Shown here: positions 29,888 to 39,964 of the stretch, one piece after another
Numbering within the stretch: position 1 is the stretch's first letter
Layout: every line of letters begins with the position of its first letter
Assembly: GCA_023436225.1 (NCBI GenBank)
Contig: JAEZKA010000010.1
Location: 62,001-126,000 of the forward strand
Origin: Bacillota bacterium
Lineage (GTDB): Bacteria > Bacillota > Clostridia > Lachnospirales > Lachnospiraceae
Length of the DNA: 64,000 bases
Direction of reading: 5' to 3'
Program-made: the position numbers and the translations under genes
The notes under the pieces: model-generated
Database searches by the model: none
What the model saw: only the letters and a program-made list of their open reading frames with translations
What the model was told of the DNA's origin: nothing

Positions 29888-31399
29888 TTATATATCCTCT
29901 GAATATTGAAAGTCCTTAAAGTCAGCATATCCCCCGGAGGCTTTGGTCGCATAGCAGTATAGCCCGATCCGATACCCCATAAAATGATCCAGGGTATATT
30001 TCATCTTTAAAGGATTTCCCATGATGATCCATTCCTTATTATTGTAAGAATAATAGAAGCTTGCCAAGTCAATGCTGTCCGTAAAATCAAAGCTTATTTT
30101 AAGATAAAGCGTATCCTGAATAAGTTGAATACGTACTTCCTCCTGCCCCGTCTGTCCCGGAACACAATTCTTTCTTACAATATAGGATTTTCCCTCCGAA
30201 TCGACTTCGATACCGATAAGACCATAGTGACTCTGTAATGCGATAAGACCCGAGCAGTCCCCCGGCTGTAATCCATTTGTACTTAATAGCACACTCATAC
30301 TGCAGGTTGGTCCCTTCGTTCTTTGCGTTAGGGTGTTGCGTGCCTGTAGTACATCATCTGTTAAGCATCCTGTCTTAAGCCTTAAATAACCGGAACGTTC
30401 TGTAAGGCTCCATAAGGTTGAATCCGGATTATGATTCCATTGCCAGTAGTGTGACAGTTTATTCTCTGAGTGGTTCAATTCGTCACTCCCATAGAGTGGA
30501 GCTGCTTTCTCATAAGTGTATGCCAAACGCAAGCTTGTCGGTGCTTTCCCGCCGATTCCCATCATCGGCCATGCATCCATCCAGGTTACAGGTACCAGAT
30601 GTGGAATTCGTCCTACGGCACCATGGTCCTGGAACAATATAGCATACCAATCTCCAGTAGGTGTATCAACAATAGCCCCCTGTGCTACTCCGCAATTCTG
30701 GTAGCCCATGTCATCATCCAAAATCACTTTTCTTTCATACTCTCCTAGAAGTACCTTGGAACGGTAGCAAACCTGTCTTCTTCTCTTATTCCCATCAAAG
30801 GGCCATTCTATAAATTGCAGATAATAATAATCTCCGATCCGATAAGCATGGCACCCCTCGCAGCGAAGCATGATCTGATCCGAGGGCGTCTTAAATAATA
30901 GCTGATGAATACCACCCTCCTTCACTCCGGAGCCGTCCGGCTCCAGCTCTGTAATCATGATATCTCCGCCATTATATATTATGTATAGGTGTCCTTGATC
31001 AAAGAGCAAGGAGGAATCATGATAGATGCCATCCAGTTCATGTCTCTTCCAATCACCATTCTCAATATCTTCACTGTAATAGATAAACGTCTTCTTTAAA
31101 TCATTACAGTCAAAGCAAATATAGTACATTCCTGCATAGAAGCGTAAGCTTGCTGCCCACTGCCCACTGCCATATACATTCTGACCATTTTCCAGTCGAT
31201 ATGCCGGATTGTCTTCAATGCTTTCATAGAGATAGGATACCATCTCCCAATTCACTAGATCCTTGGACTTCATAATAGGGCACCCTGGCATCATATGCAT
31301 GGTTGTGGTAACCATATAATAAGTATCTCCCACTCGGATCACATCAGGGTCCGGATAATCCATCCACAATAACGGGTTGTGATATTCCAGTTGTTCCAT
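29888..31399 (-). CDS. GH43 family glycosidase (beta-xylosidase / arabinofuranosidase type)
   Basis: A 503-residue enzyme. The five-bladed propeller occupies about residues 1-320 with the three acidic residues of GH43: Asp in DYPDPDVI (general base), Asp in GIYHDSSLL (pKa modulator) and Glu in LRCEGCHAY (acid). A C-terminal beta-sandwich (about 325-500) is typical of xylan-active members. No signal peptide, so it acts on imported oligosaccharides. It starts 24 nt after the HD-GYP gene in the same direction, with AGAGG about 11 nt upstream, and may share its transcript. Exact specificity is not readable. Confidence 0.88.
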   Translation of the reverse strand: MEQLEYHNPLLWMDYPDPDVIRVGDTYYMVTTTMHMMPGCPIMKSKDLVNWEMVSYLYESIEDNPAYRLENGQNVYGSGQWAASLRFYAGMYYICFDCNDLKKTFIYYSEDIENGDWKRHELDGIYHDSSLLFDQGHLYIIYNGGDIMITELEPDGSGVKEGGIHQLLFKTPSDQIMLRCEGCHAYRIGDYYYLQFIEWPFDGNKRRRQVCYRSKVLLGEYERKVILDDDMGYQNCGVAQGAIVDTPTGDWYAILFQDHGAVGRIPHLVPVTWMDAWPMMGIGGKAPTSLRLAYTYEKAAPLYGSDELNHSENKLSHYWQWNHNPDSTLWSLTERSGYLRLKTGCLTDDVLQARNTLTQRTKGPTCSMSVLLSTNGLQPGDCSGLIALQSHYGLIGIEVDSEGKSYIVRKNCVPGQTGQEEVRIQLIQDTLYLKISFDFTDSIDLASFYYSYNNKEWIIMGNPLKMKYTLDHFMGYRIGLYCYATKASGGYADFKDFQYSEDI

Positions 31400-31423
31400 T
31401 CTTTTAGAACCTCTTCTCTGCTA

Positions 31424-33385
31424 TTAAGCTGTTTTTTGTTCATGATTAAGACTATGATACATTATTTTAATTTTGTTTTTATTCTTGATAAACAAATCAA
31501 TGATTTCCGGATCGAAATGTTTTCCTCTACCTTCTATCATTATAGCAAAAGCAGTATCCAAATCAAAGGGTTCCTTATATGGTCTTCTGCTGGTCAATGC
31601 ATCAAAGACATCGGCAACAGCTACAATTCGAGCACTTAGTGGTATCTCCTTCCCCTTCTTGCCGTAAGGGTAACCAGAACCGTCCCATCGCTCATGATGT
31701 CCCTCGGCAATCTCTACTCCCATGCCAAACCAGCTCTTGCTTGTACTTCCCATATTCTTCTCTGCTAATCTTAATACCTCTGCCCCATATATTGCATGCC
31801 GTTTCATTTCCTCATACTCTTCCTTGGTTAGCTTTCCAGGCTTTAATAATATTTTATCACTGATTGCCACCTTACCAATGTCATGAAGGGGACTAAAGCG
31901 CTCCAGCATTTCAATAAATTCTAGAGTAACCTCTTCCGCATAATTGCTATCATAGAGAAGTTCACCGATGAGCTTCGCATAACTTTTCATTCGTATCAGA
32001 TGCTCCCCGGTGTCTTCATCTCGAGCTTCAGCAAGCTTAGCAAGGGCCAGGGTGCTGCTATAAAGCATATCGTTTATTACAATATTCTGATTAAAGCTAA
32101 TTGCAACGCTGTTCACCAGGGTCCTTAGAAAGTTCAGATGTCCCGTATTATATACACCCTTCCGGCTACTGGAGAAGAAAATCACGCCCACCGGACGCCC
32201 CGATACCTTGAGTGGCAACGTAATGGAGGCTCTAATCCCAGCATCCAGAAGCACCTTATTATAAAGCTTCATCTCCCTACCTGCCGTATATTTCTCCAAA
32301 TCATTGATAATTCTGGCCTCCCCCGTCTCTATTAATTTGCCCAGGCTTGTATCATTGATACGACATTTCAGTCCCTTAATATTGCCCGGTAATCCGTTAA
32401 TTGTCTCATCGGATACACCATAGGAGGCTTCCAGCACCTGATTTTCCTCATCGATCAGTGCAATCCCAATATAATTATATGGAACATAGGAGGAGAATGT
32501 AGTGTTAATAAAATTTAGCGTCTCCGTAAAGGAGGAGTTATTATTAATATTTTCAATCAATGAAATGAGATTATCAATTTTATGAAACATTACATTAATA
32601 TCCTCAACAATTGGAAGCATTGTTTTTTGTGTAAGATGCTTTACCTGCTCTGTTTCCGAAGTTAAACCTATGTCTGTAATGCCTTGAACTAATTGCTTAA
32701 AGGGCTGCACCACGAATTTGGTGAGACTATATAAAACATAAATCAACACTGTAATTAATAGTATAAAGGCTATTAAAATATATTGTTTCATCTTGTTTGC
32801 AGTATACAAGGAATTCTCTAGTATCTGATCCTGTAGGTCTTCACACAGCTCCAGCAGCTTCATATCATTCTCATTGATAAAGTTTGTTGCTTCGGCTGTT
32901 TTACTGCTAGGCTGATCCATCCCTACCAGTTCATCAATCGCTGTCTCAAATTCCTTCCAAAGAGCATCGATCCTCGTTAGATTATAAGGATCTTGAAGAA
33001 TGGAATCCTCAATATTAATGACATCCTCATCAATGATCATGTAACCGTTATGTATTGTCGAAAGTACATTCGAGAACTTCTGCTGAGAATTCATTAGGTT
33101 TTCTTTTGCCTCTTTAATTTTTTGATGAATAGCCTCCTCCGTCTGATAAGCTTGACCGGTCTCTAGCGACTGCATCAAGGATTGCAACCGGCTTGCATCC
33201 TTTGCAACCAGCTGTGTATACATTCGTTGTCTACCGAAGGCGTTAATAATCATTTTATCTTTTTCCTCTTTATTACCAATCCGAATGACTAGATAAACAG
33301 ATAATATTAATATTGTGAGAATTGCAACCACAACAATGAACATCATTCTTCTTATCTTTCTGAATGTTGATGTGTTCCCTGACAT
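31424..33385 (-). CDS. Membrane sensor with GAF and HD-GYP domains (c-di-GMP phosphodiesterase type)
   Basis: A 653-residue signalling protein. A membrane segment at about 13-36, an extracytoplasmic region of about 160 residues with GRQRMYTQLVAKDASRL (similar to PilJ/type IV pili nitrate-like sensor domains), a second membrane segment near 199-220 and a HAMP-like stretch lead to a GAF domain (about 290-430). The HD-GYP domain has His501-Asp502 in HDIGK, and GHHERWDGSGYP. It should degrade c-di-GMP. GGAGG precedes the ATG. The GH43 gene follows closely, suggesting an operon linking signalling and xylan degradation. Confidence 0.9.
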   Translation of the reverse strand: MSGNTSTFRKIRRMMFIVVVAILTILILSVYLVIRIGNKEEKDKMIINAFGRQRMYTQLVAKDASRLQSLMQSLETGQAYQTEEAIHQKIKEAKENLMNSQQKFSNVLSTIHNGYMIIDEDVINIEDSILQDPYNLTRIDALWKEFETAIDELVGMDQPSSKTAEATNFINENDMKLLELCEDLQDQILENSLYTANKMKQYILIAFILLITVLIYVLYSLTKFVVQPFKQLVQGITDIGLTSETEQVKHLTQKTMLPIVEDINVMFHKIDNLISLIENINNNSSFTETLNFINTTFSSYVPYNYIGIALIDEENQVLEASYGVSDETINGLPGNIKGLKCRINDTSLGKLIETGEARIINDLEKYTAGREMKLYNKVLLDAGIRASITLPLKVSGRPVGVIFFSSSRKGVYNTGHLNFLRTLVNSVAISFNQNIVINDMLYSSTLALAKLAEARDEDTGEHLIRMKSYAKLIGELLYDSNYAEEVTLEFIEMLERFSPLHDIGKVAISDKILLKPGKLTKEEYEEMKRHAIYGAEVLRLAEKNMGSTSKSWFGMGVEIAEGHHERWDGSGYPYGKKGKEIPLSARIVAVADVFDALTSRRPYKEPFDLDTAFAIMIEGRGKHFDPEIIDLFIKNKNKIKIMYHSLNHEQKTA

Positions 33386-33504
33386 TACTCAGTTTCCTCC
33401 TGCTATAAATAATGGATCTATAAGTAATACGATATTAAAAAGCGCGAATTTTGTCAATCGATACGAGTAACATTTTCAACCTTTTTATTCTCTCTTTCAT
33501 CATA

Positions 33505-33561
33505 AACAAACTAATTTTATTAAGTATCAACTATTCCACCTGTCATTGCTGCCATGTATAT
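33505..33561 (+). pseudogene. Fragment of a second YyaL/DUF255-like gene
   Basis: The 28 bases at 33531-33558 match 34418-34445 in the intact yyaL gene at 26 positions, and similarity extends leftwards to about 33505. Translated, it reads as a diverged copy of the thioredoxin-like active-site region, with YSTCHCCHV where the intact gene has [10 protein letters not shown] stop follows at once. It looks like a relic of a duplicated or replaced gene. Confidence 0.6.
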
Positions 33562-33648
33562 TAAAGTAACCAATGTAAAGCATCTTTTTTACTGGTTTTG
33601 GTACTAATGGGTTTATAAAAACTTGATTATTTTCAGACTATAACATTA

Positions 33649-33688
33649 ACGGGGCTGTCGCACTGAGTTATTAGTTCGATAGCCCCGT
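33649..33688. terminator. GC-rich hairpin in the gene-poor interval
   Basis: Arms ACGGGGCTGTCG and CGATAGCCCCGT (12 bp, one wobble) around a 16-nt loop, with only a short T-rich 3' flank. It may have ended a transcript of one of the lost genes. Confidence 0.55.
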
Positions 33689-33856
33689 AATTTAATAATA
33701 TCATATGTAATATTTTTTATATAATTGATTAGGTGGTAACACAATCAAAATAGTTCTTCTGTCATGTATCCTTTGTTATCCAATTTATTCGAAAACGCAT
33801 AGGGGTAGTTAACATTACGAGATCAATAGGACAAACCTTAATTCACATGTATTATT

Positions 33857-34080
33857 CTATCTATGTTGTTTATTAATTTTCCACCATATTAACTCATCTA
33901 TTTCCTTATATGGGACATCTCCTATATGTTCTACTAGTTTGCATGATGGTATATTCGCCTTTTCTGTATCTGCAATCACAGAAAGAGATTGGGGGTTTGT
34001 AAAAATCCATTGAATCATTTTCCCTAAGGCTTCCTTAGCATTAAAGAATATTTATCGTAATATTTGTATCCCGGAACACT
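33857..34080 (-). pseudogene. GNAT acetyltransferase remnant
   Basis: The minus strand encodes a GNAT C-terminal half, including AKEALGKMIQWIF, SVIADTEKANIPSCKLVEHIG and ELIWWKI, ending at TAG 33857-33859. Upstream it is closed by a stop; a GYKYYDKY segment typical of the preceding region lies in another frame (to about 34080), so the gene is frame-shifted and truncated at its N-terminus. Confidence 0.65.
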
Positions 34081-34232
34081 TTGTTTTCAAATGGCAAGGG
34101 GTGCACTGTACAGCAAATTAAACAAATTTCTATTCTTCAATTTAGTTCTACACCTTATAAATCGCTCTCTTTATTGGCATAATAATTAAATAAGCTGATT
34201 TGTCTAATATGAAAACGATAAGGAGTGTCTCT

Positions 34233-36281
34233 ATGAATACAACAGAACATGTAACAAATAAAGGTCAAGGTACTACCAGAATACCTAATAAATTAATTGA
34301 TGAGAAATCCCCCTATCTATTGCAACACGCCTACAACCCTGTCAAATGGTACCCATGGGGACCGGAAGCTTTTGAGCTAGCTAAAAAAGAAAATAAACCA
34401 ATTTTTTTAAGCATTGGCTATTCCACCTGTCATTGGTGCCACGTAATGGCTCACGAATCCTTTGAGGATGACGAAGTAGCGAATCTCTTAAACGAATCCT
34501 TTGTCTGTATTAAGGTGGATAAGGAGGAACGTCCGGATATTGACACCGTATATATGACGATCTGTCAGGCTACCACTGGTCACGGTGGCTGGCCACTTAC
34601 CATCCTGATGACACCTTACCAAAAGCCCTTCTATGCAGCAACCTATATCCCGAAGAATACCCAATACGGGATTCTCGGCTTGGTAGAGTTACTAGACCAG
34701 GTTGCTGTGAAATGGGCGAAAAATCCCACCTCAATGCTTCAAACCGGGGATCAGATTGCCGACATCATGAAGCATGAATTTGAGGCCTCTTACGATAGTG
34801 CTAAGGTTACCAAGGAATTAATCGGTCTGGCAGTGACCCAGTTCAATCAAAGCTTTGATCACGATTATGGCGGCTTTGGCAACGAACCCAAATTCCCCAT
34901 GCCCCATAATCTGATGTTTTTGCTACGGTATGCTAAGCTAGAGGCCGATGAGACGGCACTCTTTATGGTCGAAAACACCCTGATGCATATGTACCGCGGT
35001 GGTATTTATGACCATGTCGGGTATGGTTTCTCCCGTTATTCTACTGATGCCAGATGGCTGGTACCGCATTTTGAGAAGATGCTGTACGACAATGCTTTGC
35101 TTGCCATTACCTATACCGAAGCGTACCAAAGTACAAAGAATCCCATCTACAAGGCGGTAGCCGAACAGATTCTGGAATATGTCCGCAGGGAAATGACTGA
35201 CAAGGAAGGTGGCTTCTACTGCGCACAAGACGCAGACAGCGAAGGAGTGGAGGGAAAGTATTATGTATTTACTCCTGAGGAGGTTACCTCTGTACTTGGT
35301 AATGATGACGGCTCCTTCTTCTGTGAATACTTTAATATCACGAAGGAAGGGAACTTTGAGGGAACATCAATTCCGAATCTGATTAAATCCAATGAGATAA
35401 AGCCGGATAACGAGAGGGTACAACGCGTATGTAATCAGATGTATACCTATCGTTTAAATCGTTCTCAGCTCCATAAGGACGATAAGATATTGACCTCCTG
35501 GAATGCCTTGATGATTACGGCTTATGCCACTGCTGCCAGAGTATTTCAGAACGAGGATTATGCTGATGTTGCAAAACAGGCTTCCGAATTTATTGATACC
35601 CGATTGACCGATGAGACCGGCAGACTCTATATACGCTTCCGTGATGGTAACTCTGCCCATTATGGACTTCTCGATGATTATGCCTTCTATTGTATGGCGT
35701 TATGCTCCTTATATGAGGCAACCTTTGAAATCAAGTATATTGAGCGAGCTCTTAAGCTTGCCGATGATATGCTACTACTCTTCTGGGATGATCGTTATGG
35801 CGGCTTTTTCTTAAATGCCTCCGACTCAGAGACATTGATCTACCGTCCAAAGGAGGTGTATGACGGTGCAATTCCGTCCGGCAACTCGGTAGCTGGCTAT
35901 GCCCTGATGCGCCTTGCACACCTGACTGCTAATCCTAAAATGATGGAATATTCCAGAAAGCAGCTTCGCTTCCTTGCAGGTCAGGTTAAGGATTATCCAG
36001 CTGGATACAGCTTCTCACTGATTGCTTTTCTAGGCGAACTATATCCTTCAAAGGAAATTATCTGTATCGCAGATGAGAAGGAGGAATATCAGGATCTGAA
36101 GGATTATCTCGCAGAGCATTTTGAACCGAATACTGTAGTTCTTTTGAAATCCGAGGAGAATTCCGAGGAGGTACTGAAAACCGCCAGCTATGTCGTTGAT
36201 TATCAGAAAATCAATGATAAGACAACCTACTATGTATGTGAGAATCACAGCTGCCTCTCACCAACAAATTCATTAGTGTAA
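34233..36281 (+). CDS. YyaL / DUF255 thioredoxin-domain protein
   Basis: A 682-residue protein of the YyaL/spermatogenesis-associated 20 family: an N-terminal thioredoxin-like domain with CHWC in [18 protein letters not shown], then an (alpha/alpha) barrel similar to N-acylglucosamine 2-epimerases. Visible are [26 protein letters not shown] and [13 protein letters not shown]. Its biochemical role is not established. No signal peptide is seen. The start at 34233 (MNTTEH) has AGGAG upstream; an upstream in-frame TTG or ATG is less favoured. The stop lies close to the padR promoter, which begins 9 bp later. Confidence 0.9.
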   Translation: MNTTEHVTNKGQGTTRIPNKLIDEKSPYLLQHAYNPVKWYPWGPEAFELAKKENKPIFLSIGYSTCHWCHVMAHESFEDDEVANLLNESFVCIKVDKEERPDIDTVYMTICQATTGHGGWPLTILMTPYQKPFYAATYIPKNTQYGILGLVELLDQVAVKWAKNPTSMLQTGDQIADIMKHEFEASYDSAKVTKELIGLAVTQFNQSFDHDYGGFGNEPKFPMPHNLMFLLRYAKLEADETALFMVENTLMHMYRGGIYDHVGYGFSRYSTDARWLVPHFEKMLYDNALLAITYTEAYQSTKNPIYKAVAEQILEYVRREMTDKEGGFYCAQDADSEGVEGKYYVFTPEEVTSVLGNDDGSFFCEYFNITKEGNFEGTSIPNLIKSNEIKPDNERVQRVCNQMYTYRLNRSQLHKDDKILTSWNALMITAYATAARVFQNEDYADVAKQASEFIDTRLTDETGRLYIRFRDGNSAHYGLLDDYAFYCMALCSLYEATFEIKYIERALKLADDMLLLFWDDRYGGFFLNASDSETLIYRPKEVYDGAIPSGNSVAGYALMRLAHLTANPKMMEYSRKQLRFLAGQVKDYPAGYSFSLIAFLGELYPSKEIICIADEKEEYQDLKDYLAEHFEPNTVVLLKSEENSEEVLKTASYVVDYQKINDKTTYYVCENHSCLSPTNSLV

Positions 36282-36289
36282 TATAAGCT

Positions 36290-36348
36290 TGACAAATATA
36301 TCAGTCTGATATATAGTTGCATTATCAATACCATATCAGACTGATATA
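36290..36348 (+). promoter_or_regulatory. padR promoter with twin palindromic operators
   Basis: TTGACA (36290-36295), a 17-nt spacer and TATAGT (36313-36318) form a good promoter. ATATCAGTCTGATAT (36299-36313) fills the spacer. Its exact reverse complement recurs at 36334-36348, downstream of the start, with centres 35 bp apart. The layout fits autorepression by the PadR protein. Confidence 0.82.
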
Positions 36349-36366
36349 ATGTTTTGGAGGTGCAAT

Positions 36367-36933
36367 ATGGCGACAACAAATAAATCACGGTATGCTTTAC
36401 TCGGTGTTCTTTGTATGAAGCCGGGCTCAGGCTATGATATTAAGAAGTTTTGTGATAAGACCATTTCCCATTTTTGGAACGAGAACTTTGGGCATATCTA
36501 TCCTGTTCTAAAGCAGTTAGAGAAGGAAGGGATGATTGAGGCTGAGAATTCCACGGAGCAAGACAGAAAAAAACTGTACCATGTTACAGAGCAAGGCCGG
36601 GAAGCTTTTTATGACTGGCTGGTTCAAGCAGTAGAGGTAACACCACCCCGTTCGGAGTTATTATTAAAGCTTTCCTTTGGTAATTATATGCCAAAAAACA
36701 AGGTAATCGAGATGCTTCAAGAATTAATGGAACGCCATAACCGTAACCTGTACCTATATAAAGAAATGGAAGCCTCTTATATCACTAACGAGGCTGCCAG
36801 GCAGGATAGTGCTTATCCTTACTGGTTATCATCTTTGCGTTATGGTATCGTCATAGCGGAAGCCACCCGTTTATGGTGTGAGGATACCATCCATCTTCTA
36901 CAGAATAGTAATGAGCATAAGGAGGCTTTATAG
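36367..36933 (+). CDS. PadR family transcriptional regulator
   Basis: A 188-residue PadR repressor: N-terminal winged helix (YALLGVLCMKPGSGYDIKKF, HIYPVLKQLEKEGMI) and a C-terminal helical dimerisation domain (about 95-180, Vir_C type). The start at 36367 has GGAGGTG 5 nt upstream; an in-frame ATG at 36349 lies in that region. It is followed directly by the glycosyltransferase gene (TAGATG) as one operon. PadR family members respond to phenolics or drugs, so the operon may modify a toxic small molecule. Confidence 0.92.
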   Translation: MATTNKSRYALLGVLCMKPGSGYDIKKFCDKTISHFWNENFGHIYPVLKQLEKEGMIEAENSTEQDRKKLYHVTEQGREAFYDWLVQAVEVTPPRSELLLKLSFGNYMPKNKVIEMLQELMERHNRNLYLYKEMEASYITNEAARQDSAYPYWLSSLRYGIVIAEATRLWCEDTIHLLQNSNEHKEAL

Positions 36934-38109
36934 ATGTCGCGCATTCTTTTTGTTAACGGTAATCTTCATGGTCATATCAATCCCACTCTACCCATTGTTC
37001 AGGAATTGGTAAGACGCCAAGATCAGGTCTACTACTTTTCCACTGCAGAATTCCAGTCAAAGATCGAAGCTTCCGGAGCTGTTTTCCTCGATTATGGGGA
37101 GGAGCTGGAGCATTTTATACATACCTTTCGTCCTCACGGCAGCCATCCCTTTTTCACCCTGATGGAATATATGCTGGGGTTCGATCGAACCGTAGTTCCA
37201 ATCGTAATAAGCAGGGTTAAGCACATGCAATTTGATCTAATAGTTCATGATATCATGTTCGGTGGAGGCACCTTACTTGCACATAAATTAAAGCTGCCTG
37301 CAATAGCTTCCTGTTCATCCTTCTTAATGGAGAAGCCTCCTCTACCGCCCCATATGCTGGAAACCGGCTTTCATCCTCAGCTTGATCTATTACGAAATGA
37401 ATTGGACGCAGTGGCAAAGGAATGGGAGATCGATTCTCTGACAATTGAGGATATCTTCTGTAAGAAGGAACCCCATAATCTTATCTATACCTCCAGATTG
37501 TTTCATCCTCAGGATGATCTCTTTAATGACGCCTACTGCTTTGTCGGCCCAAGTATTGCCGATCGCGATGAGGTACTAGATCTTCCTCTTAATCGTTCAG
37601 AAGGTAGGAAGCTGATTTATATAACCCTGGGCACCATACTAAATAATAATATCAATTTCTACAATCAATGCATTGATGCTTTTCGAGATACGGATTATCA
37701 AGTCGTAATGTCGATTGGCAGTAAAATTGAGGTGTCTTCCCTGCAGCCTCTGCCTGATAACATCATAGCAAGAAATTATGTCCCTCAGCTGGAGCTGCTG
37801 AAGCATGCTCAGTTATTAATCAGTCACGGAGGTCTCAATAGTGTCAGTGAGTCATTGTATTATGGTGTTCCTGTTATCGCCATCCCCTTAGCCAATGATC
37901 AGCCGGCAGTTGCGAAGCGTCTTCAGGAGCTGGGTGCCGGACTATCTTTAAGGCTTGAGGATATCACGCCGGACACCTTAAGACATCTTGCGGATACCAT
38001 AACATCATGCCCTGACTATTATGAGAAATGTAATCAGATTTCTCTCTCCTTCCGGCAGGCAGGAGGCTATGAAAGAGCAGCGGATTATATCCAGTCCTTG
38101 ATAATATAA
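36934..38109 (+). CDS. MGT-type UDP-glycosyltransferase
   Basis: A 391-residue GT1 glycosyltransferase of the macrolide-glycosyltransferase type (GT-B fold). N-terminal MSRILFVNGNLHGHINPTLP is the acceptor domain and ISHGGLNSVSESLYYGVPVIAIP the nucleotide-sugar motif near residue 290-315. Such enzymes glycosylate macrolides, phenolics or other hydrophobic compounds and inactivate them. The start codon abuts the padR stop. Control by the upstream PadR suggests induction by its acceptor. Confidence 0.9.
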   Translation: MSRILFVNGNLHGHINPTLPIVQELVRRQDQVYYFSTAEFQSKIEASGAVFLDYGEELEHFIHTFRPHGSHPFFTLMEYMLGFDRTVVPIVISRVKHMQFDLIVHDIMFGGGTLLAHKLKLPAIASCSSFLMEKPPLPPHMLETGFHPQLDLLRNELDAVAKEWEIDSLTIEDIFCKKEPHNLIYTSRLFHPQDDLFNDAYCFVGPSIADRDEVLDLPLNRSEGRKLIYITLGTILNNNINFYNQCIDAFRDTDYQVVMSIGSKIEVSSLQPLPDNIIARNYVPQLELLKHAQLLISHGGLNSVSESLYYGVPVIAIPLANDQPAVAKRLQELGAGLSLRLEDITPDTLRHLADTITSCPDYYEKCNQISLSFRQAGGYERAADYIQSLII

Positions 38110-38114
38110 CTTAA

Positions 38115-38131
38115 CACCGATGTGTTCGGTG
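38115..38131 (+). terminator. Short terminator after the glycosyltransferase gene
   Basis: CACCGA, a 5-nt loop and TCGGTG, followed by GTTTT. It begins 6 nt after the stop codon. Confidence 0.55.
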
Positions 38132-38158
38132 GTTTTCGTATAAGTGCTCCATACACAG

Positions 38159-38228
38159 GAATGGACTATATACCTCCCCAACAGTGCAATGTCTGGTAAA
38201 CTGTGTGAGATAAGTATATAGTCCATTC
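38159..38228. terminator. Long hairpin between the MGT and uxuB genes
   Basis: Perfect 15-bp arms (GAATGGACTATATAC) around a 40-nt loop, with TTATTT at the right flank. It lies between convergent genes and may act in both directions. Confidence 0.7.
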
Positions 38229-38339
38229 TTATTTAATATAAAATTCCCCTGCGAAAACAGCTAATACATGAAGATGAAAGTATTTCAGAGTAACTATCTT
38301 TCCGTCATTTATTTCAATCCCGTGAAGCTGGCATGCTTC

Positions 38340-39941
38340 TTAATCGAGATATTTCTTCAGCGTCGCTCTTACTGCGCCCTTCCCTGCAATCAGCTCCTGG
38401 AACATATTCTCAATCTTCTCACCCAATCCTACCTCGTATAGGTTCACTGCAAAGATCTTTTTATTAGAGAGAATTGGTCGAAGTGTATTCTTATCAATTA
38501 CCTTGTCTCCAAGCTTGATATCCTTAACATATTCTTGTACCTCAGACAGCATGGGGTCCGGACTGGGAGCAAATTCCTCTCCATTGTCATCCACACCCAT
38601 TAGATAACGGCACCAGCCTGCTAATGTAAGCGGAATAAAGGTAAGCTCCGTTACCCTCAAATCCTTACTGTGAGCATATGCCTTAATGGTCTCACCAAAC
38701 CGGATCGGTAGTTTTTGTGAGGTGTCAGTCGCAATTCTCTGAGGTGCATCGGGCATGAATGGATTGGGAAGTCTTCGCTCCAATACCGCCCTAATGAAAT
38801 CCTGGGGGTCAAGCACTCCGGGGTTCACTACAACAGGCATACCCTCTACATATCCTATCTTATTCACCAGCTTAACCAGCTCTGTATCTCTCATCTCCTC
38901 CCAAATAGTCTGGTAGGATAATAAGCAGCCAAAGATGGCAAGAGATGTATGTAAGGGGTTTAAACAGGTACATACCTTCATCTTCTCAACCTTGTCTACT
39001 GTCTCCCGATCGGTAAAGAGAATTCCGGCTTTCTCAAAGGGTGGTCTACCATTCGGGAACGCCTCCTCGATTACCAGATACTCGGTCTCCTCAGCATTGA
39101 CAAAGGCAGCGGTGTAGGTATTCTTACCGGTTATAATCCGCTCCGTATCCTCAAAGCTGTCATCAACTAACATCTGCTTCACCTTATCGTCCGGTCTGGG
39201 TGTGATCTTATCAATCATACTCCACGGGAACGAGACCTTCTTCGGATCGCTAATATAGCTAAGGAAGCTCTCCTCTGCAAAACCATTCTTCACCCAGTGC
39301 TCAGCATAAGCCTCTACTGCAAAATATAGCTTATCCCCATTGTGGGAGCAGTTATCCAAACTTACCATAGCAATTGGTGCAGCACCTGATAAGAATCTCT
39401 CGTAAAGCAGCGCCGTCACCTTACCCATGATATGGTTCGGTCTACCTAAGCCAATGTTGAAATCAGCCTCTACTACACCGAGATGATCCCCCTTAGAATC
39501 AAACAGACTGTAGCCCTTTTCCGTAATTGTAAAGCTTGCCAGCTGTAGTGAGGGATTTTTGAAAATCTCCTTTAATCTGGACCATTCGCTATCATTAGAG
39601 CTATCGGCAACCAGCGATTCCACCACACTGCCGATGACCTTCTTCTCAATTGCGCCGTCTGCCTTTAATACGACCAATAGACTCAGGTCGTCAAAGGGTT
39701 TATAAGCCTTCTCGATAATCTCATAATCAAAGCCTTCCGCAACAATCACACCTTTATCATAGCTTTTGCTGTTGAGAAGCTTCTGCATCCCTGCCGCCGG
39801 AAAGCCACGGAAGATATTCCCTGCACCAAAGTGAATCCAAGTAGGCTGTGCCATTGTATCTTTCCGTACCTTTTCTCTGTCATATTCCGGCACTTCATAC
39901 CCCATCGCCTTCCATGACTGATCATAGTCTTTTAATCTCAT
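38340..39941 (-). CDS. uxuB: Mannitol-dehydrogenase-family oxidoreductase, likely fructuronate reductase
   Basis: A 533-residue long-chain polyol dehydrogenase. IHFGAGNIFRGF near residue 36 is the NAD-binding N-terminus, and KVCTCLNPLH is the family K-x5-N-x2-H catalytic signature. It should reduce fructuronate to mannonate in hexuronate catabolism, because the remnant of uxuA lies 23 nt upstream in the same direction and a GH67 alpha-glucuronidase is nearby. AGGAGG lies 5 nt upstream of the ATG. Tagaturonate or mannitol activity cannot be excluded. Confidence 0.85.
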   Translation of the reverse strand: MRLKDYDQSWKAMGYEVPEYDREKVRKDTMAQPTWIHFGAGNIFRGFPAAGMQKLLNSKSYDKGVIVAEGFDYEIIEKAYKPFDDLSLLVVLKADGAIEKKVIGSVVESLVADSSNDSEWSRLKEIFKNPSLQLASFTITEKGYSLFDSKGDHLGVVEADFNIGLGRPNHIMGKVTALLYERFLSGAAPIAMVSLDNCSHNGDKLYFAVEAYAEHWVKNGFAEESFLSYISDPKKVSFPWSMIDKITPRPDDKVKQMLVDDSFEDTERIITGKNTYTAAFVNAEETEYLVIEEAFPNGRPPFEKAGILFTDRETVDKVEKMKVCTCLNPLHTSLAIFGCLLSYQTIWEEMRDTELVKLVNKIGYVEGMPVVVNPGVLDPQDFIRAVLERRLPNPFMPDAPQRIATDTSQKLPIRFGETIKAYAHSKDLRVTELTFIPLTLAGWCRYLMGVDDNGEEFAPSPDPMLSEVQEYVKDIKLGDKVIDKNTLRPILSNKKIFAVNLYEVGLGEKIENMFQELIAGKGAVRATLKKYLD

Positions 39942-39964
39942 AATAACCTCCTATGCCGCATCTA

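Larger units (their letters stand above)
33386..34232. other. Gene-poor interval with decayed fragments
   Basis: About 850 bp without an intact gene. It holds a short yyaL-like fragment (33505-33561), a hairpin (33649-33688) and a broken acetyltransferase gene (33857-34080), all described separately. The last 150 bp form the yyaL promoter region. The rest shows nothing recognisable. Confidence 0.6.
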
